Shown here piece after piece: positions 27,979-36,011 of a stretch of DNA of 64,000 nucleotides (its first letter is position 1; each line of letters opens with the position of its first letter). Location of the stretch: the NCBI RefSeq assembly GCF_042140125.1, contig NZ_CP159473.1. One strand, given 5' to 3'. Made by a program: the position numbers and the translations under genes. This DNA comes from Rhodophyticola sp017644125 (GTDB taxonomy: Bacteria > Pseudomonadota > Alphaproteobacteria > Rhodobacterales > Rhodobacteraceae). Below the pieces are notes generated by a model. The model did no database searches. It was not told the DNA's origin and worked only from the letters and a program-made list of their open reading frames with translations.

Positions 27979-28668
27979 ATGACCGATCCGCCACGGGATC
28001 TGACGCCGCCGCCCTGGCGCGTGGCGTTGCCGCGTCTGGCTTTGCGCTGTGCGGTCGTGGTCGGGGCGGCCCTTCTGCTTCTGTCGCTCTACGATGTCGC
28101 AATGACGCTCAGCGACCGGCTGCCCGAAACGGACCGTTGGGCGACACAGATCGTCCTGACCGGCGGCGTCCTGCTGCTTTATGCAATTCTGATTTCCGTG
28201 CCCTTCGTGCCGGGGGTGGAGATCGGTCTGGCCCTGTTACTGATGCGCGGCGCGGAGATTGCGCCGGCGGTCTATCTCGCCACCGTCCTCGGGCTTCTGC
28301 TGGCCTATCTTCTGGGCCGCTATCTGCCGATCACCGTCATGCACCGGCTGTTTCTGGATCTGCACATGACTTCGGCCTGCCGGATGATCGCGGAGATCGC
28401 GCCGCTTGGCGCCGACGCGCGGCTGGCATTGCTGAGGCGGCGCCTTCCGCGATGGGCGGCGCCGTGGTTGCTGCGCTATCGCTATCTGACGCTGGCAATG
28501 CTTTTGAACCTGCCCGGCAATGCCGTGATCGGTGGCGGCGGCGGGCTGTCGCTTCTTGCGGGTCTGAGCCGCGTGTTCCGGCCCCTGCCCCTCGCTCTCA
28601 CCTTGTGTCTTGCCGTGGCGCCGGTGCCGCTTGCGGTCTGGCTGTTCGGCGCGGAATTTCTGGGCTAA
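27979..28668 (+). CDS. Integral membrane protein, DedA/VTT-like
   Basis: 229 residues, with about five hydrophobic segments. The paired re-entrant-like stretches VPFVPGVEIGLALLLMRG and NLPGNAVIGGGGGLSLLAG resemble the two half-motifs of the VTT/DedA fold. Located between the methyltransferase and the RamA-like gene, on the same strand. No mechanistic link to methyl transfer is apparent; the family assignment is by pattern and is tentative. Confidence 0.55.
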   Translation: MTDPPRDLTPPPWRVALPRLALRCAVVVGAALLLLSLYDVAMTLSDRLPETDRWATQIVLTGGVLLLYAILISVPFVPGVEIGLALLLMRGAEIAPAVYLATVLGLLLAYLLGRYLPITVMHRLFLDLHMTSACRMIAEIAPLGADARLALLRRRLPRWAAPWLLRYRYLTLAMLLNLPGNAVIGGGGGLSLLAGLSRVFRPLPLALTLCLAVAPVPLAVWLFGAEFLG

Positions 28669-28709
28669 GACACGCTGCCCTCTAACCCGAAGACATACAG
28701 GCCATCCAA

Positions 28710-30749
28710 ATGTCCAGCGATCCCCTTGTCATCTTCACCCCCTCCGGCAAACGCGGGCATTTCCCCGTGGGCACGCCCATTCTAACCGCTGCCCGGCAGC
28801 TTGGTGTCGATCTGGATTCGGTTTGCGGCGGGCGGGGTATCTGCTCCAAATGCCAGATCGCGCCTTCGTTCGGCGATTTCCCCAAGCATGGCGTCACAGT
28901 ATCGGAAACAGCCCTGTCGGACTGGAACGCCGTCGAAGAGCGCTATGACCGGGTCCGGGGCCTGAAGCGGGGGCGCAGGCTTGGCTGCCAGGCCACCGTG
29001 CAGGGCGATGTGGTGGTCGATGTCCCGCCGGAGTTGCAGGTTCACCGGCAGGTCGTGCGCAAGGCGGCCTCTGCCCGGCCGATCACGATGGACCCTGCCA
29101 CGCGGCTTGTGCTGGTCGAGGTGCAGGAGCCCGACATGCACGAACCCTCCGGCGATCTGGAGCGGGTGCAGGATGCGCTGCGCGATCAGTGGGGCATCGA
29201 ACATGTGCACGCGGGCCTGCCCGTTCTGCGCAAGCTCCAACCGGCGCTGCGCAAGGGCGAATGGAAGGTGAGCCTCGCCCTCCATACCCCTGCGAATATG
29301 GAACAAACCCGGATCCTCGATGTCTGGCCGGGCTTTCACGAAGGTGGCCTTTACGGGCTGGCGATCGATCTGGGCTCCACCACGATCGCCGCGCATCTGT
29401 GCGATCTGGTCACCGGGGAAGTTCTGGCCTCCTCCGGGCTGATGAACCCGCAGATCCGCTTCGGCGAAGACCTGATGAGCCGCGTCTCCTATGTCATGAT
29501 GAACCCCGGCGGCGATGTCGAGATGACCAATGCGGTGCGCGAGGCGATCAATACGCTGGCCGGCGAAATCGCCGCCGAGGCGCAGGTCGACCCCGCCCTG
29601 ATAATGGAGACCGTGGTCGTCTGCAATCCGGTCATGCACCATCTGCTGCTTGGCATCGACCCGGTGGAACTGGGTCAGGCGCCTTTCGCGCTGGCAACCT
29701 CCGACAGTCTCACCCTGCCCGCCCGCGATCTGGACCTTAACGCGCTGAATGCGGAGGCGCAGGTGTATCTGCTGCCCTGCATCGCGGGCCATGTGGGGGC
29801 CGATGCCGCCGCCGTGGCACTCAGCGAGGCGCCCGACAAATCCGAGGATCTGGTGCTGATCGTCGATGTCGGCACCAATGCCGAGATCCTTCTGGGCGAC
29901 AGGACCCGGGTTCTTGCCTGCTCCTCCCCCACCGGGCCCGCCTTCGAGGGAGCGCAGATCAGTTTCGGCCAGCGCGCCGCCCCCGGTGCCATCGAACGGG
30001 TGGAGATCGACCCGGACACCAAGGAGCCCCGCTTCCGCGTCATCGGCTCCGACCTGTGGTCCGACGACCCCGGATTTGCCGAGGTAACAGCGGCCACCGG
30101 CGTGACCGGGATCTGCGGCTCGGGCATCATCGAAGCCGTGGCCGAGATGCGGATGGCCGGGCTTCTGGACGCCTCGGGCCTGATCGGCTCGGCCGCGCAG
30201 ACCGGCACGACGCGCGCGGAGCCCGAAGGGCGGACCCATGCCTATCTGCTCCATGACGGAACGGCGGATGGCGGCCCGCGCATCACCGTGACCCAGGGCG
30301 ATATTCGGGCGATCCAGCTGGCGAAATCGGCCCTCTACGCGGGCGCGCGCCTGCTGATGGACCAGCTTGAGGTCGACACGGTCGACCGCGTGGTTCTGGC
30401 CGGGGCGTTCGGTGCCCATATCAGCCCGAAACACGCCATGGTTCTGGGCATGATCCCCGACGCACCGCTGGACAAGGTCACAAGTGCCGGCAACGCGGCC
30501 GGTCACGGCGCCCGCATCGCCCTGTGCAACCGGGCAGCCCGCACGCAGATCGAACAAACCGTCGGACGGATCCACAAGGTCGAAACCGCGGTAGAGCCCA
30601 GATTTCAGGAGCATTTCGTCGCCGCCAATGCGATCCCCCACGCCACCGATCCGTTCCCCGAACTTGCCAAGGTCACAACGCTGCCGGCCGTGGCCTTCGG
30701 TGCAAGCGGCGGATCGGATGGCGGCAGACGCCGCCGGCGCCGGTCCTGA
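28710..30749 (+). CDS. RamA-like corrinoid-activating Fe-S ATPase (ASKHA/DUF4445)
   Basis: 679 residues. N-terminal 2Fe-2S ferredoxin domain with cysteines in DSVCGGRGICSKCQIAP (about residues 35-55) and a later GCQA; then a linker and a large ASKHA-fold ATPase domain with GLAIDLGSTTIAAHL (about 212) and LIVDVGTNAEILLGD (about 385), GSGIIEA and AGAFGAHI. Such proteins use reduced Fe-S and ATP to return Co(II) corrinoid to active Co(I). Genetic work in Phaeobacter inhibens connected a homolog to B12-dependent methionine synthesis. Ends in a poly-Arg tail. Confidence 0.88.
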   Translation: MSSDPLVIFTPSGKRGHFPVGTPILTAARQLGVDLDSVCGGRGICSKCQIAPSFGDFPKHGVTVSETALSDWNAVEERYDRVRGLKRGRRLGCQATVQGDVVVDVPPELQVHRQVVRKAASARPITMDPATRLVLVEVQEPDMHEPSGDLERVQDALRDQWGIEHVHAGLPVLRKLQPALRKGEWKVSLALHTPANMEQTRILDVWPGFHEGGLYGLAIDLGSTTIAAHLCDLVTGEVLASSGLMNPQIRFGEDLMSRVSYVMMNPGGDVEMTNAVREAINTLAGEIAAEAQVDPALIMETVVVCNPVMHHLLLGIDPVELGQAPFALATSDSLTLPARDLDLNALNAEAQVYLLPCIAGHVGADAAAVALSEAPDKSEDLVLIVDVGTNAEILLGDRTRVLACSSPTGPAFEGAQISFGQRAAPGAIERVEIDPDTKEPRFRVIGSDLWSDDPGFAEVTAATGVTGICGSGIIEAVAEMRMAGLLDASGLIGSAAQTGTTRAEPEGRTHAYLLHDGTADGGPRITVTQGDIRAIQLAKSALYAGARLLMDQLEVDTVDRVVLAGAFGAHISPKHAMVLGMIPDAPLDKVTSAGNAAGHGARIALCNRAARTQIEQTVGRIHKVETAVEPRFQEHFVAANAIPHATDPFPELAKVTTLPAVAFGASGGSDGGRRRRRRS

Positions 30750-30762
30750 GCCGTTTCTGCAA

Positions 30763-30791
30763 TTGACGCCCCTTGCGGCTTTGAGTATCTC
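30763..30791 (+). promoter_or_regulatory. Promoter of the interrupted tRNA-Gly gene
   Basis: TTGACG (30763-30768) and TATCTC (30786-30791) are separated by exactly 17 bp and precede the tRNA 5' half at 30804 by 12 bp. After integration this promoter reads into the element towards the integrase gene. Confidence 0.6.
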
Positions 30792-30803
30792 AACGGCCTG
30801 AGC

Positions 30804-30840
30804 GCGGGTATGGTGAAAAGGTATCACGCGAGCTTCCCAA
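30804..30840 (+). pseudogene. 5' half of host tRNA-Gly(CCC), interrupted in the anticodon loop
   Basis: GCGGGTA acceptor strand, D-arm GTGA/TCAC with loop AAAGGTA, anticodon-stem strand CGAGC and the complete loop TTCCCAA. The sequence then stops resembling a tRNA. The matching 3' half is 14.7 kb away at 45588-45624, with TACCCGC pairing perfectly to this acceptor strand. The two parts make a 74-nt tRNA with anticodon CCC. Confidence 0.9.
30831..30840. repeat. attL core of the integrated element
   Basis: AGCTTCCCAA, identical to 45578-45587. The 10-bp core spans the 3' edge of the anticodon stem and all of the anticodon loop. Confidence 0.85.
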
Positions 30841-30947
30841 ACATAGAAGTTCAGTACCGGCCTGTTCGAGAACCTCCCAAAGCGGTTGAATTTGCTGCAT
30901 AAAGCGCCGCAACGTTGTCCCGACGTGTTATACCGCGTTGCAATGTG

Positions 30948-30958
30948 CTGCCTACAAA
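30948..30958. repeat. Integrase arm-type site, left
   Basis: CTGCCTACAAA in the 143-bp interval between attL and the integrase start. The same word occurs at the right end (45507-45517), and close variants at 35362-35382, 45477-45487 and 45498-45507. Location near both att cores suggests arm-type integrase binding sites. Confidence 0.55.
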
Positions 30959-30983
30959 TTCACTGCAAAATGGGACAACGAAG

Positions 30984-32069
30984 ATGCCAACTGAACGCTT
31001 GAAGCTCACCGACGCCGCCTGCAAGAACGCCCCTCCGAACGCGAAACTCTGGGACACCGAGATCAAAGGTTTCGGCCTGTTCACGGGCAAGGCGAAGAAG
31101 ACCTTTTACTACCAAAAGGATGTGCACGGCAAAACGACGCGCATGAAGCTGGGCACCTACCCCGAGACACGCCCAGCGGACGCGCGCACCGAGGCCGCGC
31201 TGCTCGTCGCTGAGTATGCTTCGGGTGCCGTCGCGAAACGCCAGAGAGCGAGCAAGATACCAACGCTCGAACAGGCGACCGACAACTACCTTGCCCGCCC
31301 GAAGCTTCGTTCCGAGCACAACAAGACCCAAGTGCGCGGTCAAATGCACAACCACCTGACCGAGTGGCTGTTGATGCCCCTAGACGAGATCACCAAGGCC
31401 GACTGCGTTCGCGCCCATGCGCGAATTGCGAAGACAGGCGAGCGCGGCGCGAACCACGTCCTCAAGTCCTTCCGCTCGGTCTATAACCACGCGCGGCGGA
31501 CACACGATCTGGCTGAGTGCCCGACCATCGCAATCGAATGGTATGCCGAGGAACCTTCGCAGCGCATCATCGGCGACCTGACGGAATGGAAACGCGTCGT
31601 CGATGAACTTGAGAACCCGATCCACACCGCGTTCTTTCGTCTGCTCCTGACAACGGGTCTTCGCAAGACGGAGGCGCTGTCGCTGCGCTGGGATCAAGTG
31701 CGCGACGATCACCTGCATCTGCCTGCGACGAAGAACGGTCGCGCCTTCGACCTGCCCCTGCTGCCCGAGCATCACGTGATCCTTGCTGCGATGCCCGCGA
31801 TCCGGTCGGACTATGTTTTCCCTGGCAAGCGTGACGCCTTGCACATGAAGGAACCTGTGCGCATTCCGTGGACAGCACATGACCATCGCCGCACCTTCGC
31901 GACGTTCGCAACGACTGAGGCTGGGTTGCTCGAAGAGACGGTCGGTCGGCTGCTGAACCACACCCCACAATCTGTCACCGGGTCGCGATATATCGTGGTC
32001 GATCATCAGAAACTGCGCGAGCCAATGCGTCAGGTCATCTCAGCGTTTAAACGCAAAGACCTGATTTAA
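30984..32069 (+). CDS. int: Tyrosine recombinase / integrase
   Basis: 361 residues from the ATG at 30984 (MPTERLKLTDAACKNAPP), the usual start of P4-like integrases with an N-terminal DUF4102-type arm-binding domain; a GTG/ATG-like extension to 30915 is less likely. Core-binding domain about 95-175. Catalytic residues: Arg in TTGLRKTEAL (about 226), His-x-x-Arg in TAHDHRRTF (about 300), LLNHTPQSV, and the nucleophile Tyr in GSRYIVVD (about 335). It lies adjacent to attL and is probably responsible for integration in tRNA-Gly. Confidence 0.93.
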   Translation: MPTERLKLTDAACKNAPPNAKLWDTEIKGFGLFTGKAKKTFYYQKDVHGKTTRMKLGTYPETRPADARTEAALLVAEYASGAVAKRQRASKIPTLEQATDNYLARPKLRSEHNKTQVRGQMHNHLTEWLLMPLDEITKADCVRAHARIAKTGERGANHVLKSFRSVYNHARRTHDLAECPTIAIEWYAEEPSQRIIGDLTEWKRVVDELENPIHTAFFRLLLTTGLRKTEALSLRWDQVRDDHLHLPATKNGRAFDLPLLPEHHVILAAMPAIRSDYVFPGKRDALHMKEPVRIPWTAHDHRRTFATFATTEAGLLEETVGRLLNHTPQSVTGSRYIVVDHQKLREPMRQVISAFKRKDLI

Positions 32070-32325
32070 TTGAGAAACAGATGAAATTCTATAACTCGCT
32101 TGTATTGCAATCCGGTCGAACACCGACTACCTTGGAACTTGTGAAGATACGCCGACGACCGCGCACACCGAAAAACTCTAAGTGGTCTGAGAGCCGTGAG
32201 TGCCCGAGAGGGTGAAGTACTGGTACCTGCAATGAAGCAGGTCTGTGCCGGCGATAGCCTAGCTGTCGTGGACGAGCCAAACCCAGTTACTGTGCACGAG
32301 CAGGCGCCAATCCCCGCTGGGGAGA
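32070..32325. other. Intergenic region between integrase and excisionase-like gene
   Basis: 256 bp, no convincing gene. A 60-codon frame (32196-32378, GTG start) overlaps the next gene and is not protein-like. A small hairpin ACCTGC-AATGAA-GCAGGT lies at 32225-32242. Probably contains the promoter for the replication genes. Confidence 0.4.
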
Positions 32326-32541
32326 ATGGTGCATGCTATGACTGCTACTCTGAAAGACCAATTTCTCGACACGGCTAACGCCGCTCACTATCTCGGCTAT
32401 ACCACAAGCACGCTCGAATGGTGGCGCACTTGCTCACCGCGTCGCGGCCCGCGCTACTACAAGATGGCTGGCCGCGTTCGCTATCGGCAGTCCGACCTCG
32501 ACGCTTGGATGGAAAACGGCCTCGTTGAGACGCGAGGCTGA
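32326..32541 (+). CDS. AlpA/excisionase-like helix-turn-helix protein
   Basis: 71 residues from the ATG at 32326; ATG 32338 or GTG 32329 are alternatives because GGGGAG sits right before 32326. Pattern FLDTANAAHYLGYTTSTLEWWR...GPRYYKMAGRVRYRQSDLDAWMENG is the winged-helix of the MerR-like excisionase/AlpA family. Expected roles are directing excision with Int and/or regulating the element. Its stop is 2 bp before the primase start. Confidence 0.82.
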   Translation: MVHAMTATLKDQFLDTANAAHYLGYTTSTLEWWRTCSPRRGPRYYKMAGRVRYRQSDLDAWMENGLVETRG

Positions 32542-32543
32542 TC

Positions 32544-34952
32544 ATGAAAGAGCAACTGAAAGAGCTGGTCGGCTACGGCGGACCAGACTACTGGCTGTAT
32601 CGAGGCTCCAAAGGCTACTCGATGCGCGAAGGCGAGATCACCGACGACATGATCGACGCCCATCTGTCGAGCGATCAACCGCTCGGCATGAACATCGCAA
32701 GCGCGGAACGGAAAAGCCGCTTCCTGATCTTCGACATTGACGATCATGGCGGCAGACTCGATGCGGCGATCATGGCATCCCGTGCCGGTGCCATCGCGGG
32801 TGCGCTCCATGCGCAGGGCACCCCTTTCTTCGCTGTCCGCTCAGGCGGCGGGCGCGGAGTGCATCTGTGGGTGGTGTTCGAGCGAGAATTCTCATCCGAC
32901 CAACTGATCAATTCAGGTAAGCGGATTCTCGAAACCGCGACGCAGATCGTCCAGAACATGTGGCCCGACGAGACATTCTCGGTCGGCACGGGCGGCTTGT
33001 TCGCCAACGGCGATGTGCACGAGATCGAGATATTCCCCAAAGGGCAAAAGGACCACTACAACGTGGCCCTGCCACTCTCGCGCAAATCGCATCCGCTGCG
33101 TGTCGATGGTGTGGATGATCACGGCATCGCGCGACTGATCGACGGCGACGAGATCACTATCGAACTCGCCAAAGGACAGAAGCGCGGCCCGAAGGGAAAG
33201 GGCGAGAGCGCGGAGGTGATCGACTACGACGCCGCGTTCGATGCCTTCATCCAAAGGTATGACGTGGAGTCCTACGACGATTGGGGCACGGCTGCGCTGT
33301 GTCTGATCGCCGCTTTCGAACGCAAAGACGGCCCCCGCTCTGACTGGGCACGGGAACGCTGGACAGAATGGTCGAAGACGGGCAGCGCCTATCAGCGCGG
33401 CGACGAAGAAAAGTGGTTCAAGACGGGTGCCGCGCAATTCTCGCCCATCACGTTCTGGCTGTATGCGAAGGCAAGCGGCTACGACGGTGGAACGCCCTAC
33501 AACAAGACCGACTCCCGCAAGCTGACCGCTCTGTCGTTTCTCGACGACGTGCGCCTGCTGCGCGACGAAGTGGGCGTTGGCTATGCGCAGATAGGCGAAC
33601 GCGACTTCGTGCCCGTCCGCTCCACCGCCTTCAAGCATCATGTGACCCTCGGTCTGTTCAACGACAAAGGTCTGACGCCCGACGACAACACCCTCAAGGC
33701 CGTGATCAACTATGCGGACGCTCTCGCCTCGCAGACCGACCGAGAGCCTGTGTGGCTGCGCTTCGGGCAAGCTGGTGCGTCGCGATACCTGTTCCTCGCC
33801 GATGATCACTGTCAGGTGGTCGAGATCGACGCGGCTGGCTGGCGCGTCGTCGATGATCCGCCGGTCGTGTTCCGTCGCGGCGATTGCTTGCCGATGCCCA
33901 TCCCGCAAAAAGGTGTGCTGAGCGAGTTCACCGACTTCCTGAACGTGGACAGTGAGGAGATGCCATTCCTCCTCGCATGGATGGTCACGGCGATCTACTT
34001 CCCCGGTCAGGCGTGCCCTATCGCGCTTCTCGATGGCCCCGCAGGCTCAGGCAAGTCGTCCGCTCTGCGCACGATCATCGAGACTATAGACCCGAAGGTC
34101 GGCGCACAGGCGGGCGAACCCAAGAGCGAGGATGACCTGTTCGCCGCCGCCTACAACGCGGGCACAGTGTCAGGTGACAACTTCTCGTCGATTGCCAAGA
34201 TCAGCGACCCGCTGTGTCGCCTGTCAACGGGTGGCGGCATTCGGAAGCGCAAGCTCTATACTGACTTCGAGTCCGTGAGCATGACGGCCAAGCGTCCGAT
34301 CCTGATTGCCGGGATCGACCCGACGTTCTACGCCGCTGACCTGTCCGAGCGGATCGTGCGTATCAGGCTGCATCGCCCCGAGGAGTATATCAACGACATG
34401 CAGTTCGAGAGCATGTTGAAGGAGAAACAGGCGCGGTTCACGGGCGCAGTCCTCGATCTCGTCGTCCTGTGCATCAACGAGGCGGATCAGATCGACTACT
34501 CGGGTTCACGCTTCGCTACCTTCTGCCGTGTTGGCGAGATCGTCGCCTCGCGGCTTGGCTTCGATCCGGGCTGGTTCATCGAACGCATGGCTGAGAAAGG
34601 TGCAGAGGAGATGGCCGACCTTGAACACTCGGATAGCGTGTTCGAGTTCCTGACGCGCCAGATCGCATCGAGCGGTGTTGATGCTCGACGTTGGGAGGCA
34701 AACTCGAAGCAGCTATGGGAGTCGATGCAAGAGCAACTCGAACTCAAGCACTTGAACGTGCCTCGCGACGACGTGCCTCGCACGCCCAAGGGTATGGGCA
34801 GCCGCGTGGAACGCGCGATCCCGATGCTCAAGCAGCACGGCGTTACCGTGAAGCGCGGGCCGCGTCGCACATTCATCTTCGAATGGGACGACGTGGCGCA
34901 GGCATCGGTGGATGCTGTGCTCGAATTGCTCAGCCAGAAACAGGCGTTCTGA
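32544..34952 (+). CDS. Primase-helicase replication protein
   Basis: 802 residues. The N-terminal part is an archaeo-eukaryotic-type primase: metal-binding FDIDD (63-67) and SGGGRGVHLW (100-109). The C-terminal half has a helicase-like ATPase with Walker A LLDGPAGSGKSS (about 495-506), a Walker-B-like segment GTVSGDNFSS and an arginine-rich DLSERIVRIRL sensor region. Primase-polymerase/helicase fusions are typical replication proteins of satellites, plasmids and integrative elements. Followed by a large repeat-rich non-coding region that is the best candidate origin. Confidence 0.85.
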   Translation: MKEQLKELVGYGGPDYWLYRGSKGYSMREGEITDDMIDAHLSSDQPLGMNIASAERKSRFLIFDIDDHGGRLDAAIMASRAGAIAGALHAQGTPFFAVRSGGGRGVHLWVVFEREFSSDQLINSGKRILETATQIVQNMWPDETFSVGTGGLFANGDVHEIEIFPKGQKDHYNVALPLSRKSHPLRVDGVDDHGIARLIDGDEITIELAKGQKRGPKGKGESAEVIDYDAAFDAFIQRYDVESYDDWGTAALCLIAAFERKDGPRSDWARERWTEWSKTGSAYQRGDEEKWFKTGAAQFSPITFWLYAKASGYDGGTPYNKTDSRKLTALSFLDDVRLLRDEVGVGYAQIGERDFVPVRSTAFKHHVTLGLFNDKGLTPDDNTLKAVINYADALASQTDREPVWLRFGQAGASRYLFLADDHCQVVEIDAAGWRVVDDPPVVFRRGDCLPMPIPQKGVLSEFTDFLNVDSEEMPFLLAWMVTAIYFPGQACPIALLDGPAGSGKSSALRTIIETIDPKVGAQAGEPKSEDDLFAAAYNAGTVSGDNFSSIAKISDPLCRLSTGGGIRKRKLYTDFESVSMTAKRPILIAGIDPTFYAADLSERIVRIRLHRPEEYINDMQFESMLKEKQARFTGAVLDLVVLCINEADQIDYSGSRFATFCRVGEIVASRLGFDPGWFIERMAEKGAEEMADLEHSDSVFEFLTRQIASSGVDARRWEANSKQLWESMQEQLELKHLNVPRDDVPRTPKGMGSRVERAIPMLKQHGVTVKRGPRRTFIFEWDDVAQASVDAVLELLSQKQAF

Positions 34953-34957
34953 TCGTC

Positions 34958-35064
34958 GCGACCAACTAACTCGCCGTCGAGTAAGTTGTATGAGTTGGTT
35001 GGTTGCGCCGCGTCTGATGGGCGTCTGCACGGTCGCGAGGGCGTGGGCGCAACCAACTTACTCG
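34958..35064. repeat. Iteron-like repeats, CAACCAACT(T/A)ACTCG family
   Basis: Related units at 34958-34972 (ACCAACTAACTCG, plus), 34979-34989 (CGAGTAAGTTG, inverted), 34992-35008 (GAGTTGGTTGGTTGCG, inverted) and 35048-35064 (CGCAACCAACTTACTCG, plus). More distant units, TTAGTTGGTTG and CAACCAAACAACTAA, lie at 35186-35223 flanking a 7-nt centre. Confidence 0.65.
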
Positions 35065-35137
35065 ATTGGGCTGGTGGTAGGCTACAGGGTGCGCTGTCTC
35101 TTGGGCGTGTGGCTTGGTTCAAGACCGGGCGTCAGTC

Positions 35138-35277
35138 TGCACGGTTGCACGGTCGCGCGGTCAGATTGCTTTTCTCACGCATTTATTAGTTGGTTGTTTG
35201 TATGGGTCACAACCAAACAACTAAAAAAACGTGGCAAGTGTCAAAACCATCGTTCAACCGTGCAACCGTGCACGAGG
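35138..35277. repeat. TGCACGGTTGCACGGT direct and inverted repeats
   Basis: TGCACGGTTGCACGGTCGCG at 35138-35157 is itself a tandem of TGCACGGT. Its inverse ACCGTGCAACCGTGCA occurs at 35257-35272, and a half unit TGCACGGTCGCGAGG at 35026-35040. Such arrays are usual in origins recognised by a cognate initiator. Confidence 0.6.
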
Positions 35278-35349
35278 CGGCATTCGCGATCCTCTCTCGG
35301 GGCGATCTCTCCAAGGTATGTCAACATTGCTGACATAGTTTGATCGGCG

Positions 35350-35424
35350 TCGATTTGCCTTCACCTACAGAATACCTACAAACCGCAGACTAACCGCTTG
35401 ATAACATGGTTAGCCGTTAAGCTG
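35350..35424. repeat. Internal att-like region resembling the right end
   Basis: The order CGTCGA, CACCTACA, CCTACAAAC, GC-GAC, TAACCGCTTG, and a final ...CGTTAAGC matches, with similar spacing, the right-end region 45488-45580 (CGTCGA, CACCTACAAAC, CCTACAAAA, GCGAC, TAACCGCTTG, GGCGGTTAAGC). The core that follows TTAAGC at attR (TTCCCAA) is absent here (TGTCTGT). It looks like a vestigial attachment site. Confidence 0.5.
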
Positions 35425-35675
35425 TCTGTGCGTATGTTGAGCGCATCCGCACGCATAGGCACAATAACCTCGGCCATCCGTGCACAAATGCGCAGACCCC
35501 GCAAAGGGAACCCCCTGCCGCTGATCCGCACCCCCGCCCCCACGGTCGCACAGAATTTTTCCGCCAATCCACGACCCCGCCCATCGCCCGAACGCAGTCG
35601 AACATTCTGCACCACACCCCCGGTCGGAGTTCTACCGCGCGGCGTTCATATTCGATCTGCGCGGCTTGGCTTTCA

Positions 35676-35721
35676 TGAACGGCCATCCTCGCGCGACGTT
35701 TCCTTTCGGGATGGCCGTTCA
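35676..35721. promoter_or_regulatory. Perfect 13-bp hairpin before the packaging genes
   Basis: TGAACGGCCATCC (35676-35688) and GGATGGCCGTTCA (35709-35721) enclose a 20-nt loop, 20 bp upstream of the next gene. There is no T-tract, so a terminator is unlikely. It could be an operator, a translational control element or a packaging signal. Confidence 0.5.
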
Positions 35722-35741
35722 CCCAAACAGAAAGAACTGCA

Positions 35742-36011
35742 ATGCAAATCACTCTCGCCGCTGACGGCGACACCTGCACCCTTCACCAGAAAACCGTTTC
35801 TTCCTCCACGGCCTTTTCGATCCCCATCGACAAGCCAGCCCTGCAATCCGCCTTGCGTGAAATGCTGCTCAATCCCGAACAGCGCGAAGTCATGATCGAG
35901 GCGGTCATGATCGACCGGAGCCGGGAAGGTCTTCGCGTGCACGCAGGCAACGGACGCTTCGAACTGCCCTACCGTCTGCTGTTCGCCATCGTGCTGGAGG
36001 TCGCAGAATGA
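35742..36011 (+). CDS. Small protein of unknown function, first gene of packaging module
   Basis: 89 residues (starts MQITLAADGDTCTLHQK). Not recognised. Its stop overlaps the portal start by 4 nt (ATGA), so it is co-translated with the portal-like gene. No membrane or Cys-rich features. Confidence 0.65.
   Translation: MQITLAADGDTCTLHQKTVSSSTAFSIPIDKPALQSALREMLLNPEQREVMIEAVMIDRSREGLRVHAGNGRFELPYRLLFAIVLEVAE

Larger units (their letters stand above)
34953..35741. other. 789-bp non-coding region, probable replication origin and junction
   Basis: No credible gene. It contains three layers. First, repeats of the CAACCAACT type (34958-35064). Second, TGCACGGTTGCACGGT-type repeats in both orientations (35138-35277). 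Third, an att-like block (35350-35424) and a 13-bp hairpin (35676-35721) just before the packaging genes. The GC content is locally low (35161-35240). Confidence 0.6.

Noticed and set aside
28782..30827. 681-codon minus-strand frame opposite the RamA-like gene
   Set aside because: Antisense, no motifs; the plus-strand gene has clear Fe-S and ASKHA motifs.
32196..32378. 60-codon gene between int and the excisionase-like gene
   Set aside because: Overlaps the excisionase start, has no ribosome binding site and no protein-like pattern.
34953..35741. CRISPR-like array in the repeat-rich region
   Set aside because: Repeats are few, of two kinds, in both orientations and without regular unique spacers; no cas genes in the window.
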